Assembly (NCBI RefSeq): GCF_050947875.1
Contig: NC_134569.1
Span: 264,969,600-265,033,599 of the forward strand
Direction of reading: 5' to 3'
DNA length: 64,000 bases
DNA from: Dermacentor variabilis
Lineage: Eukaryota; Arthropoda; Arachnida; Ixodida; Ixodidae
Shown: positions 7,922 through 18,985 of the stretch, piece after piece
How positions within the stretch are numbered: the first letter of the stretch is position 1
Layout of the letters: every line of letters starts with the position of its first letter
Notes under the pieces: generated by a model
What the model was told of the DNA's origin: nothing
The model's input: the letters and a program-made list of their open reading frames with translations, nothing else
The model's database searches: none
Position numbers and translations under genes: made by a program

Positions 7922-10631
7922 AATCGTGGCCATGTTCGCACGCGCGCAGCTGCAGATGACGGAAGCGTTGTCGAGAATGTCCGCGCCAGCTCCACCCGTG
8001 CTGATTCAGTCTACGAACGATACCGCGTCCGCCATCCCCGAGTACGACGGTGATGTACAACGAAACGTCCAAACGTGGATTACGCAGGTGGAACGCATTG
8101 CTGCGCTGGCCCACTGGTCCCCATCACTGACGCTCGCGACGGCAGCAACCCGGCTGCAAGGTGCCGCAAGGGACTGGCACAGTTCTTACGGTATTGCTTG
8201 TGAAACGTGGGACCTTTGGAAGGAAGCACTTGCCTCTCGTTTCGACCGGAAGCTAACAATGCAGGAGTTCTTGGAGCTGCAGGCTTCACGAAAACTGCGC
8301 AATTCGGAGACCCTAGTGGAGTACATGTACTCTAAAAATGCTCTACTGGACAAGTCTCCGTACCCGCTCGCGAATGAAGAGAGAATTTCGCTGATACTTA
8401 GCGGAATCGAAGACGACACCTGGGCGATTCCTCTGGCTGCGCAGCCCTGCAGCAGCGTCATTGATTTGATAGACCGCGCAGCGCTGCTCGACACCAGGCG
8501 GCGTAAAGCAATAACGACGCAAACAGCGCAGTTCCGACAATCTCAAGCTGTACAACAGAGCCAACGAAACCAAACGAGGAACAGCTACGAGAACAGAGCG
8601 GCAGCTGACGACGGACGCCCCGGGCCGAGCGCTCAGTCAATACAGCGCGAACACCGAGAACCAGTTCGAGCTGCGCGAGCACGAGCCTGCTTTAACTGCG
8701 GCAATATGGGACATTTGTCGAGGGAGTCCACCAGACCCAAAACGGAGGCCACAATCCACGCAGAACGACGCCGAGAAGCCAGATATGACGCAAGCAACGC
8801 CGGCACAACCTCCAGGCAAGCCAATTGCTTCCTGCAATCGACGGGCGGCACCCTACCCATCGTGAAGGGCTTCGTTGAGAGCCGACCAGTCAGAGTCTGC
8901 ATAGACAGCGGCTCCAACGTCTCCGTCCTCGGCGAGAGCTCCGTGGGCCCTGAGGTTCATCCCCGACCCTGGACGTCTCACGAAACGATAGAAGTGCTCG
9001 ACCGGTGCATCAGACCGGCGAAAGTGGCGACTCTGAACGTGACCATCGGAACATCGACCGTGCGGCTTGAGGATGTAGTCATCGCGCCCTTGCCAGGTGC
9101 CATGGATCTGATTCTTGGTTCGGACTGGCGCCGCGCTGCGAATGTTGACGTCACGTTTCACCCCACTAACGACGTCACCCTCGTCCCCGTTCAGCCATCG
9201 GTGAGTGAGCCGTCGGGTCACGCACCAAGCGCACACAGTGCGCATCGCGTCGGAGAGACCCTAATAACAGCCTTTAGCAATCGCAGGGTCCTAGACGAAC
9301 TACCGGCGAGCGATATCGGCTTCGTACAGCTAAAGACGAAGGACCCCGGTCCTGACGAAGATTACACCAATCAGATTGAAGTGGCAGTATCCAAAATGTC
9401 CCGCGACGCAAACGCCGACGAACGAGATGAGCTGCGCTCAATTCTTCATCGTCACCATAAAGCTTTCACCACGAGGAAGGACGCGCTGGGGCTATGCGCT
9501 CACGCTCAGCACAGCATCGATCTCAGTGACGATATTCCCGTCGCGTCAACGCCGTACAGATCCTGCCCCGCGGACCGCCAGTTTATGAGAGACCAGGTCA
9601 ATGACTACCTAGCTAAGGGGATCATCCTGCCGAGCCAGAGCCAGTACAGCGCGCCTACCATTGTAGTGGATCAACCACATCACCCCACCACGCCCAGACG
9701 AATGGTCCACGACTACAGAAAATTGAACGAGAAAACCATCAATCCACCCTACCCGATGCCAATCATGGAAGATGTAATTGACGACATCATGCGGGACGGT
9801 TCGAAGTGCTTCACTGTATTGGATGTGAAGTCGGCCTTTCTCACAGTGCGAGTGAAACCTGACGACATTCGCAAGACCGCGTTCGTGACGCCAGACGGAA
9901 AATACGAAGACCTACGAATGACCTTTGGATTTTGCAAAGCTCCGCAGACCATGCAGCAAATAATGCGCAACACGTTTGATGGCTTGAAGGGAACATCCAC
10001 TTACATGGACGACGTCGGACAGGGAGCAGCTTCGGTCACTGAAGCGCTGTCATTGCTCGACGAGGCGCTGAGTAGGGTCATGATCAACGGTTTGAAGATG
10101 GACATCAGGAAGTGTCAGTTTGTCCGAGACCGAGTCTCATTTCTGGGCTACGTTATCTCCGCAGACGGCCGAACCCTAAACGAGGCGAGAGTCGCAGTGG
10201 TGGACAAGTTTGAGCCTGAGAGAAGCGCCAAGAAGTTGTATTTGTTTCTGCAATTTGCTAACCATTACCGCAAGTTCATACCAGAGTTTTCGAAACTCAC
10301 ACACCCACTGCGTCAACTGGTCCTGAAGGATGTGCCATTCATCTGGACGGGAGCACACCAGGATATCGTGAACGAAATCAAGAGAGCGCTTAAGTATTGT
10401 CCGCTACTGGCAAACTTCCGTTCAGACTGCCCAACGCAAGTACACGTCGACGCATCACAAACCGGACTCGGAGCGATACTGACCCAAACGCAAGAAGGAA
10501 GAGAACGGGTCATCGAGCAGGCAAGTCGATCTCTGAACAAGCATGACAGAACGCGCCTTGGACACAGAGGAAGTGACATCGACGGACACGTGCGCCTGAG
10601 GACAGTCGCAAATTTTGGGTGGGCCGTGTGA
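7914..10631 (+). CDS. Gag-Pol of element C (CA-NC-PR-RT-partial RH)
   Basis: A single frame with no internal stop. The first supported ATG is 7914 (MTEIVAMF); the frame extends upstream to 7848. Order: capsid-like region (VQTWITQVERIAAL; LWKEALASRFDRKLTMQEF); zinc knuckle near 8690 (CFNCGNMGHLSRES, final Cys replaced by Ser); retropepsin with intact DSG near 8905 (CIDSGSNVSVLG); RT with RMVHDYRKLNEK, FTVLDVKSAF and catalytic YMDD near 10004; thumb with FLGYVISADGR; RNase H start with VHVDASQTGLGA. After ~10560 the RNase H homology fades and the frame ends 5 bp inside the 3' LTR. The absence of integrase means any recent movement needed help from another element. Confidence 0.88.
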   Translation: MTEIVAMFARAQLQMTEALSRMSAPAPPVLIQSTNDTASAIPEYDGDVQRNVQTWITQVERIAALAHWSPSLTLATAATRLQGAARDWHSSYGIACETWDLWKEALASRFDRKLTMQEFLELQASRKLRNSETLVEYMYSKNALLDKSPYPLANEERISLILSGIEDDTWAIPLAAQPCSSVIDLIDRAALLDTRRRKAITTQTAQFRQSQAVQQSQRNQTRNSYENRAAADDGRPGPSAQSIQREHREPVRAARARACFNCGNMGHLSRESTRPKTEATIHAERRREARYDASNAGTTSRQANCFLQSTGGTLPIVKGFVESRPVRVCIDSGSNVSVLGESSVGPEVHPRPWTSHETIEVLDRCIRPAKVATLNVTIGTSTVRLEDVVIAPLPGAMDLILGSDWRRAANVDVTFHPTNDVTLVPVQPSVSEPSGHAPSAHSAHRVGETLITAFSNRRVLDELPASDIGFVQLKTKDPGPDEDYTNQIEVAVSKMSRDANADERDELRSILHRHHKAFTTRKDALGLCAHAQHSIDLSDDIPVASTPYRSCPADRQFMRDQVNDYLAKGIILPSQSQYSAPTIVVDQPHHPTTPRRMVHDYRKLNEKTINPPYPMPIMEDVIDDIMRDGSKCFTVLDVKSAFLTVRVKPDDIRKTAFVTPDGKYEDLRMTFGFCKAPQTMQQIMRNTFDGLKGTSTYMDDVGQGAASVTEALSLLDEALSRVMINGLKMDIRKCQFVRDRVSFLGYVISADGRTLNEARVAVVDKFEPERSAKKLYLFLQFANHYRKFIPEFSKLTHPLRQLVLKDVPFIWTGAHQDIVNEIKRALKYCPLLANFRSDCPTQVHVDASQTGLGAILTQTQEGRERVIEQASRSLNKHDRTRLGHRGSDIDGHVRLRTVANFGWAV
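10612..10626 (+). other. Candidate polypurine tract of element C
   Basis: TTTTGGGTGGGCCG lies directly before the 3' LTR. It is G-rich but interrupted by CC, so it is a weak tract. It also marks the right side of the internal deletion. Confidence 0.4.
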
Positions 10632-11020
10632 GCGGCGCGCACTCTCATAACTTAGCCGTCACGCATTTTACGCCGACCTGTCAGGCAGCGTGCTCCACCA
10701 CCGCAATCCCGTCGATCACGAGACGCCCCGCATGGTACTTTGCTCCCCGCAAGAGACCCTTGAGTAAACACGAGGAAAGACTCATCACACCGATGCCCTG
10801 CTATAGTTCCTGGGACTGTAAGAAGAGACCCACGAGTAGACACGGGGGTTCGAGCGAGGCGAGAGAGAGGAGCCGGAGGTCAGCCGAGCCGGGGAGACGG
10901 CACGGAGAGACGCACGAGAGGCGCGGCCGAGGAAGGCAGCAACACGCTTCACGCAGACGCTCTGCAGATAATAAACAGTTTTCATTTGAGAAAGAATCTA
11001 GCCTTTTTCATTTGCTGACA
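10627..11020 (+). repeat. 3' LTR of element C
   Basis: 394 bp, same length as the 5' copy, with about seven substitutions. AATAAA at 10970-10975. Followed by the ATAG duplication. Confidence 0.95.
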
Positions 11021-11130
11021 ATAGTACTTCCCCAGACCAAGTGCTTCTACTCCAAGCCGAGTGTTTCTACTCCGCCAAACAGGGCGCTTGTACTCCTTGA
11101 TAACAGAGAGCTAGTACTCTTCCCAATAGC
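11021..11130. repeat. Degenerate 20-24 bp tandem repeat, right part
   Basis: Continues the motif seen at 6862-6914: CTTCTACTCC, GAGTGTTTCTACTCC, GCTTGTACTCC and GAGCTAGTACTC, with loosely spaced copies. Confidence 0.7.
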
Positions 11131-14100
11131 GTGAAAGCACGATGTGCAGCCATGACCACGTTAGAAGGGATTCGCAATACTTACATGTGGGGAATATTTG
11201 ATTCCTTCATAAGCAGCTACTGCACTTATGTTTGGCGAATTGGGTGTAATATGTAGCCGCCGAGTTACTCAAATCAAATATTTTCTCTTTTAAAAGGTCA
11301 AAATCTATATTGATCAGTCACAAGACAAACTGAATAATAATTTGAGAAACATACTGACAAGCACATAAAATGAGATACTATGATGTCCGTGAACATTACA
11401 ACACATCTTGTAACAAAACATAAGTACATTCTATAAAGTTTCATCAGTATTACAGTGTAGAAATATCCTTTATACCAAATGGCTCTACCTTCTCAAAAAT
11501 AAAGCATACAATTGAAACTTAAGAATAGAACAAACGTGACAAACTCGCAAAGTGGTGACACCACGATCGAAGAAAAATATGCGCCACATTACTGGCCTGC
11601 AAAAGCATTTCTGGCACAAAACGCATGCACTTAAATGGCAGAGGTTATCAGATGAGCTGCTAGGAATGTTGCTGGTGACGTAGATAAATTGTGCAAGAAA
11701 CTTCTTTTGTGTGCCATATTCCAAGACAGCAGCTCAATTGGTAACGTCCTGTACAGCGTATCGATGTTCCTGACTGAGAGTACAGTGCGTATATAAATGT
11801 GTTGTATATTCTCATGTAAGGCCGTAGGTCTGGTTAACTTTGTTTATATTTTACATAAAGTTACTCATGTACGGGCTGCACTCCATTGTTCTTAAGAGTG
11901 TCCTGTCGCGGTTCTGCAGCAATATCCTGCCCGGTCTCAAAGCAGTACAGTGGCATATCATATTTTCTATTCGGTTGGCCTCCTCACGAAAGTAGTTTCC
12001 TGGTGCTGTTAGGATTGTGCCATTACACTTTCTCACAAATAAATAAAATTAAATTTACAATATTATCTAGTGTGTAGCAAATGAGTATATAACTGCAAAG
12101 AACATTGACAATAAAAGCTTGCGCATCGAATTTCTTTTCATATATGGTAGCCTTTCATTCCCATTACGCTAAGAATGCTATACTTCTGAGGAGCAGCATG
12201 CATAGTTACATGATCAATTATTGTGACCAGTTGAAAATACAAGCCAACTAGAGCATATCATGGCTTTAGATGTGAGCCAAAATCAGATGAGATAAACATG
12301 TTGCATCAAAGACGACATAAGCATAAGTACAGGCAGGGTACTGCACGAAAAGGAGAAAGAAGCAAATCATAAATTGGGAATGGCACCATTCTGTTTCACG
12401 TAACCGTTTCCTGCAAGTGGATTTTCCATGCGGCAATGCATATACTTGCACAATGAACTAACTACCTTAAACCAAAGCTTTGTTTTACTGAAGTGGTTAA
12501 CATTCGCTAAAGAAAGATTATCGCGCTTTACAGAAACTTATCTTCGCCTCAAAACAAGTACATATGTGTCTAGCAAGATCAATTCATTGCCTCACTGTGC
12601 ACTATATCCTAAGTCCAGAAATTTACCATGTGCAAAAATGCTTTAAAATTTATTTTGCCTCACAAAAATTGTCTGCAGAAGCCAGCAAACTAACGCACTT
12701 CTGATGGGTTAACACTATATGTTCGCATCCACCAACTGATTAACAAGTGTTCCTCACAGATGTTCTCAATTCTTCGCATTGAACACATCTCTGCCTACAC
12801 TAGCATACTTGGTTGGCAAGTAGATTGAGTCACCGTAATTAAAATATCAAATACCTGCCAGAAGCTATTATATGACTATTCCACAGAAGGAGAAACCACA
12901 TTATATGTTAAAAATAATTTTCAATTGCAACGGACTCTGTGGCTACTAAGACGTAAGGTGGGCACCACGGTGTACGTAGCTAAAGGCCTTTATTGCTCCT
13001 TGCTTTCCCTTCGGAAAGCACGAGCAGTGTTAATTAAGCTGTTTCGTGAGCATGCACGTAAGCGATAATGAGTTCTCAAACATGGGATACTCTGCCCCAA
13101 TGCTCCCCTTTCTGGAACCAAAGAAGCCATATTTCTAAAATTAGGTGTAAGAAATAGATGAAAGGGAACTCACGAAAATCTGTCTCCTTCATGTCAGCAT
13201 TTAAAATACAGAATGACAGAGGTTTGTATTTGCACCCTAGCATTCACGTGTTGTTAAATTATGTAAGCACCTAACCAAGCATGAGCTGTTGCTTTTTATA
13301 GTGAGCTCAGGTACCGTGCTCATTGAAAGTATGTATTCTGTCACTAAGCAAATATTCAACTGCATTGTACCACTACTTTTTCATCACATGGATATATCTG
13401 TCGAGAGGCAAGACAAAAAGCAGTCACTTCTCACAAAACCAATCAGCTTTTTTAAACACATTTCTAACTTTACAATGATATTTTCTCCTGTTCTTTGCCT
13501 CCAGAGAGCATAGTCCATTTTAACCTTCCCATCAGAGACATTACATAAATATACCATGTTAAGATGATTGCCTAAAGCACGTGAGAATTTTCATCTTGGT
13601 GTGACATACTGTATTTTGAAAGTTTTGTTGACATTTATTCAAATGGTACACCCAATACACCCACATTCTTGTTTTCTCGTCCGAATTGCATGGCAATGTA
13701 TTTTGATTCTTTGGCGTGCGCTCCTCTGCAGTACGTAGAGTCGTGCTGTACTGGCTCTTTGTCCTTGCAGCTGCCTTCTTGCGTTATATAAAGCGGTGCC
13801 TGAAAAATATCGTGTGCAAAAGTCAACCCGAGGACATGCTGTAAAACAACATCAAGACACTCAAGAAATAAGGTCACCGCACTTAAAGAACATCTTAGCT
13901 CTTAGTCTTCTTACTGAAATGAATGCGAAACATCTAAATGACTGCAACAGTCGACTGCTAAACTAACTTCAATTTATATTTTTAAAGAAAAAGGGAATAA
14001 ACAACAGACCATCCTCGTTCAGCAGCAATGTTACAAAACTCATACCAGTAAATAGAATATTGGTCATTGTCAGATTTCATAAGTGTGTCATTATTCTGGG

Positions 14101-14909
14101 GTGTCGCAAACACCACTTGTGACATATTCTAAGCACATGTCCAGTGTGCTCCCCGCACTATCTCTAGTTGTGCCACGTGTGTTCAATCCATAATTTGAGG
14201 ATCATATCTGCACACATGATGCTCAGTAGGGACGAAAATGTGGTCCTCCAGTTGAATGGATTTGACTGGATGTGCCTATAAGAATGGGCAACAAGGCTTG
14301 TTATGGCGAGCTTACCCACATTTCAATACTAACGATAGAAACAGTTCACTGCAGCCTGCATCTAAGCTTACTAGGAGGCATGAACTTATTTTCATTGATA
14401 AGGTGCGCAACGGAGTTCCTTTATTACTAACTATCCTACTGCTGCAATTTTATATCTAGCTTTTTACATTCTTGAAGGCAAGTAAAAGTTGCAGTTAGAC
14501 CGCAGTGATTAGTTCATTAGACCAGCTCTTTGTTTTGTATACGGCAAACAACTGGTAGCGGAATGAAAGCAACGTTTTATTTTGATACTTCATTTCTACA
14601 CTAAATATATTACAGCGATTAACACATTTTGATCTGCCATGCTATGCCATTACGCTTGTAACCGCCAGAAGAAGCGTGATGTAGCTGTTCACATGACGTA
14701 ACTCGGAAGCGCCAACTCATTTAGCAACTGCACAGGCATGTCCAAAACTGTAAGCGTATGCAAAACACCCCTGCAATTGTAATTCCACTCAGCAGCCATT
14801 ATTTTCGATGCCGATACATAACTCGCTGCTTGAGAATTCACCAAGTTCGCACACATAAGCACCCTTGCAGATTCGCGCCGTGCTCGAAAACCCCAATACG
14901 ACACATAAT
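11131..14909. other. AT-rich DNA, no gene recognised
   Basis: About 3.8 kb of AT-rich sequence with many stops in all frames. The only longer frames (for example 13877-13635 minus, 80 residues) show no family I recognise. It could be intergenic or intronic host DNA. Confidence 0.6.
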
Positions 14910-15013
14910 ATTCAAACAGCGCTAAACGACAGGACCAGAATGAGGAGGAGACAAACACGGCGCAGTGTTTGTCTCCTCCTCATTCTGGTCCTGTCGTTTA
15001 GCGCTGTTTGAAT
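14910..15013. repeat. Perfect palindrome, 49-bp arms
   Basis: Left arm 14910-14958 and right arm 14965-15013 are exact reverse complements around the 6-base spacer GGCGCA. The arms begin ATTCAAACAGCGCTAAACG. Zero mismatches were found when comparing base by base. Such a structure folds into a long hairpin in single strands or as RNA. Confidence 0.95.
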
Positions 15014-15124
15014 TTTATTGTTACCATGCAACACCCACTCGCCCAATCCACTGCCCTTCTACATAATATCCGACATGTCACTACCATTTCAATACATGAG
15101 CAAGAACATTTCAGCCTTAGGGCT

Positions 15125-15617
15125 AAACCCCATGAGAGCAATTTTGTGCGCGACGGCGACCAGCGACAAAACGGGCCGTCGCTTGAACAGATCCCTCGGT
15201 TCTGCAAATCTAGAACTATAACTCGTCGCTCGTCACCCGTTGCCCGTAAGTGCTATGAGTTACTCGCCAATAGTGTAAAGCCGGAACTGGATGTACATTA
15301 CTCAGATACTACCCATTGTCGAATAGAACGAGCAAACGATTGATTTTTATGCGTGCAAGGATAAGAACATACTGCAAGAACTTCTGAAATATTTTATGCT
15401 GCTTTTTTACAGTAAAATGCATCCACTTATAATAATAAAGCACGCGTTATGCTCGTTTCGACGCATATTTGCAGCCCTCATACTGGCAACACCGGGGAGA
15501 CGTCGCCCGAAATTTTCACTCGCACGTAGTACGAATTGTAGGCTACGAGCGAACACGACAGCCTTCTCCATCGCATCGCTTGTCGCTGTCACACGCAAGA
15601 TCGCTTATATGGGGTTT
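15125..15617 (+). mobile_element. TIR element (MITE-like), copy 1
   Basis: Begins AAACCCCATGAGAGC and ends GCTTATATGGGGTTT. Its ends are imperfect inverted repeats, extending about 35 bp inward (GCGCGACGGCGAC against the complement of GTCGCTGTCACACGC). No transposase frame is present, so it is non-autonomous. It is about 493 bp and repeated directly downstream. Confidence 0.75.
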
Positions 15618-15623
15618 AAGGCT

Positions 15624-16124
15624 AAACCCCATGAGAGCGAAATTGTGCGCAACAGCGACGAACGACGGAGCGGGCCGTCGCTTGCACAGATAGCTCGGTC
15701 TTGTCGCTCGATTGCTCCGTTTTGCAAATCTAGAATTCATCGCTCATCGCGCAGAAGTGCTATCAACGACTAGCCAATAGCGCGAAACCGGAACTGGATG
15801 TACGGAACTCAAATACTACTCATTGTAGCACGGAACGAGCCAACGGTTGAGTTTTTATACGCGCAAGAATAAGTACCTACTGCAGGATCTTCGGAAATAT
15901 TTTATGCAGCTCTTTACAGTAAAATACATACACTTAAATTAATAAAGCACGAGTCACGCTAGATTCAACGCGTAGTGTCTGCCCTCATGCCGGCAACACC
16001 GGGGAGACGTCGCTCGAAATCGTCGCTCGCATGGGGTAGGACTTGTAGGCGACGAGTGAATGCGACAGCCATCGCCGTCGCATCACTTGTCGCTGTCACG
16101 CGCAAGATGGCTTTCATGGGGTTT
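15624..16124 (+). mobile_element. TIR element (MITE-like), copy 2
   Basis: A second copy of about 501 bp in the same orientation, ending GGCTTTCATGGGGTTT. It is separated from copy 1 by only AAGGCT. The body aligns with copy 1 throughout (for example GAAATATTTTATGC and CGGCAACACCGGGGAGACGTCGC), with scattered substitutions. The superfamily is unknown to me. Confidence 0.75.
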
Positions 16125-16125
16125 A

Positions 16126-16138
16126 TACTTTATACTTT
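16126..16138. repeat. 13-bp target-site duplication of the RTE, 3' side
   Basis: TACTTTATACTTT, identical to 24105-24117. Confidence 0.85.
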
Positions 16139-16332
16139 CATCATCATGATCATCAGCCTGGTTACGGACACTGCAGGGCAAAGGCCTCTCCAATACTTCT
16201 CCAACTACCCCAGTGATGTACTAAATGTGGCCATGTTTTCTCGGCAAACTTCTTAATCTCATCCGCCCACCTAACTTTCTGCCGCCCCATGCTTCGCTTC
16301 CCTTCCCTTGGAATCAAGTCCGTAACCCTTAA

Positions 16333-17159
16333 TTAAAATCGGTTATCTTCCCTCCTCATTCCATGTCCTGACCATGCCAATTTCTTTTTCTTGATTTCAA
16401 CTAAGATGTCATTAACTCGCGTTTGTTCCCTCCCACAATCTGCTCTTTTCTTATCCCTTAACGTTACACCCATCATTATTCTTTCCATAGTTCGTTGCGT
16501 CGTCCTCAATTTAAGCAGAACCCTTTTCGTAAGCCTCCAGGTTTCTTCCCCGTACGTGAGTGCTGGTAAGACACAGCTGTTACACACTTTTCTCTTGAGG
16601 GATAATGGCATCCTGCTGTTCATGATATGAAAATGCCTGCCAAACGCACCCCAGCCCATTCTTATCCTTCTGATTATTTTAGTCTCATGACCCGGATCTG
16701 CCGTCACTACCTGCCCTAAGCAGATGCCTGCGGTCACTACCTGTCCTTACCACTTCCAGTGCCTCGCTGCCTATCGTAAACTGCTGTTCTCTTCCGTGAC
16801 TGTTAACCATTACTTTAGTTTTCTGCAGATTAATTTTCGGACCCACCCTTCTGCTTTGCCTCTCCAGGTCACTAAGCATGCATTGCAATTGGTCCCCTGA
16901 GTTACTAAGCAAGGCAATATCATCAGCGAATCACAAGTTACTAAGATATTCTCCATAAACTCTTATCCCCAATTCTTCCCAATCCTGGTCTCTGAATACC
17001 TCCTGTAAACATGCTGTGAATAGCATTGCAGAGATCGTATCGCCTTGCCTGACGCCTTTCTTTATTGGGATTTTGTTGCTTTCTTTAGGGAGGACTACGT
17101 TGGCTGTGGTGCCGCTGTTGATATTTTCAGTATTTTTACATACCGCTCGTCTACACCCT
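16333..17159 (-). pseudogene. RTE reverse transcriptase, C-terminal half
   Basis: The minus frames after the element D gap show KGVRQGDTISAMLFTACLQ and then FADDIALL. A TGA stands directly before the FADD catalytic box (a likely CGA-to-TGA change). Further on are KTKVMVNS and the RTE C-terminal region (TYGEETWRLTKR; RTTQRTMERIMMGVTLRDKK). Split over frames 17170-16931, 16912-16685 and 16737-16333. Confidence 0.9.
17156..17159. repeat. Element D target-site duplication, left (CCCT)
   Basis: CCCT before the 5' LTR; TCCT follows the 3' LTR at 21950-21953. Removing element D restores a continuous RTE frame reading ALRNQGVDERYV, which supports this junction. Confidence 0.7.
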
Positions 17160-17462
17160 TGTGGCGACACACTCCGTGCGTACTTCCGCGCACCCTCCGC
17201 CTTATCATCTGGCCCGGCATAACACAGCTACACGCTGGACTGCATGGTCGATAAAACATAGCGCCAACGCCACGTCACCCGAGGTATGCGTCACCGACGG
17301 TGGCTATAAAAACAGGCTGCCTGGCTGAGAAACCGCCTTCTACCTTCCGCTACTGTGACGAACGTAGCGTTGGTATGCCCGTCCGCTGCCATCGTTAGTC
17401 GAATAAAGAAACGTTACGTTTTTATGTTGGGATTCGTCCTTCGGGAGACACGACATCCCACA
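17160..17462 (+). repeat. 5' LTR of element D
   Basis: TGTGGCGAC...CATCCCACA. It contains a TATA box (17305-17311) and AATAAA (17402-17407), the expected U3/R order. Confidence 0.93.
17305..17311 (+). promoter_or_regulatory. TATA box in element D 5' LTR
   Basis: TATAAAA, followed ~90 bp later by AATAAA. It is conserved in the 3' LTR at 21790-21796. Confidence 0.75.
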
Positions 17463-17464
17463 TC

Positions 17465-17480
17465 TGGTGACCCGGACAAC
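17465..17480 (+). other. Primer binding site, tRNA-Trp type
   Basis: TGGTGACCCGGACAAC starts two bases after the LTR. The complement of tRNA-Trp, as used by avian retroviruses, is TGGTGACCCCGACGTG. The first nine bases match, with some mismatches further in. Confidence 0.65.
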
Positions 17481-17498
17481 GAACAACAACGCATCGCC

Positions 17499-18286
17499 AT
17501 GGACGAACAAGACGCCCTTCAACGACAGCTGGAACTTCTCAACAGACAGCTTCACACGCAGCAAGAAGTGATCCAGAAGCAAGAGAAACAGCTTCAGGAA
17601 CGGCACGACCAGCTCAATGGTTCCGTGCAGCAGCATCCTGCCGGCTCCGCCGAGGACGTCACAACCCCGGCAGATGGTATCCCGCACGCTGCCCTGCACG
17701 GCGTCTGGCGTGTCGCTGTCAAGCATCCGCCGTTTTGGGCCGACTCACCCGAGGAATGGTTCGCCCAAGTTGAGGCCTAGTTCTCCCTCGCGCACATCAC
17801 ACAAGACCGGACCTGCTACGATTAGGTCTTCGCCCACCTCGATACCCGCTACGCCAGCGAGGTCCGGGATATTCATGCCAACCCACCAACGGCCAACCTT
17901 TACGAACACCTCAAGACGGAACTCATTCGCCGCCTGTCACTCTCGGAAGACCAGAAGGTGCGACAACTTCAGTGCGCAGAACTTGCCGAGCGCAAGCCTT
18001 TGCAGCTCCTCCGCCACATGCGTCCTCTCGCGGGCAACATGGAAGTCCAGGATTCCTTACTGCGAACACTTTGCCTTCCACGACTTCCACCGCAGGTCCA
18101 GGCAATTCTGCAGGCTCCCAGCTTACGCTACCTCTCGACCGACTCGCCGGCATGGCTGATCGTGTCATCGAGGTCTCTTTGCCGCCGTTGTCGCCCACCC
18201 TCCGGGCTGTCGCCGCACCGCTGAACACAATAGAGCTAGCGCGGCGTATCGACGATATCAACCGACAGCTTAGCTCCATTCAATGA
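17499..18286 (+). pseudogene. Element D Gag
   Basis: ATG 17499 opens a frame with a coiled-coil-like start (LLNRQLHTQQEVIQKQEKQL) and then the capsid motif PPFWADSPEEWFAQVEA, ending at a TAG at 17778-17780. Homology continues in the same frame past stops (FSLAHITQDRTCYD; FAHLDTRYASEVRDI) and shifts near 17958 (SEDQKVRQLQCAELAERKPL). No zinc knuckle is visible, as in other members of this gypsy group. It is broken by at least two stops and one shift. Confidence 0.82.
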
Positions 18287-18529
18287 CGCCTGCATCAACA
18301 CTTGCCGACGCTCCACTCGCAAAGCCGTGGCCAGAACACTACCCCGTCGCAGCAGCCTGGTGACGACGACCGGTGTTACTTCCATAGACTGTTCGAGGAA
18401 GGAGCACGGCAATGTCGACCACCCTGCTCCGCTAGAAATCAGAGAAACGCCAACGGCAGCTCGTACCCACGGCTGCGAGCTGCCAACCTGGAGGCCGTCG
18501 CATCTTCGTCAGCGACCAAATTATAAAGC

Positions 18530-18830
18530 AGCGGTTCCTTGTCGGCAGCGGTTCCGACATTTGCTGTTGCCCGCGAGCCCACCTTCAAGGTCCCCGTCCT
18601 TCTACGTCTTTCGAGCTCAGCGCGGCAAACCGGTCCACTATCGAAACTTACGGCTCGCTCCGCCTGCACGTACAGCGTAAAAACCTACGCCGTGACCTTC
18701 ATTGGAATTTTGTCATCGCCGACGTCACAGAGCCAATCATCGGCTGTGACTTTTTGGCGCACTACAACCTCCTTCTGGACTGCCGCCACGACCGTCCCAT
18801 CGATGCGACAACGGGACATTCTGTGCCAGG
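18530..18830 (+). pseudogene. Element D protease
   Basis: RFLVGSGSDICC lies near 18528-18560, where a retropepsin would read V-D-S/T-G-S-D. The catalytic Asp codon GAC is GGC (Gly). The conserved second half, EPIIGCDFLAHYNLLLDC, follows near 18730-18785 in another frame. So it is frameshifted and lacks its catalytic residue. Confidence 0.75.
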
Positions 18831-18985
18831 ACAGCGAACGACTACCCACCAGCCAAGCATCAAAGTACTCAGCGTCGAACATAATTCACCGTACCACGCC
18901 ATCCTCGCCGAATTTCCCGGTTTGACGCACCCCAGCGGGTTGCCACGCGACGTGCAGCACACCACCTTGCACTACATCCGGACCA

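Larger units (their letters stand above)
6915..11020 (+). mobile_element. Ty3/gypsy element C, integrase-less
   Basis: Two 394-bp LTRs (6915-7308 and 10627-11020) begin TGTGAGCGG and end GCTGACA. They differ at about seven positions by eye (~1.8%). The 4-bp target-site duplication ATAG is at 6911-6914 and 11021-11024. Inside are a tRNA-Ser-like primer site, a SAP-domain ORF, and one long frame with capsid, zinc knuckle, protease, RT and the start of RNase H. The rest of RNase H and the whole integrase are missing: the frame runs straight into the 3' LTR. Total 4106 bp. Confidence 0.93.

Noticed and set aside
10631..11134. Frame across the 3' LTR of element C as a protein
   Set aside because: It lies in LTR sequence that is repeated at 6915-7308 and has no family resemblance.
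16016..16124. Coding frame at the right end of the TIR element
   Set aside because: The apparent frame (15975-16256) crosses the element border into the RTE tail and has no domain.
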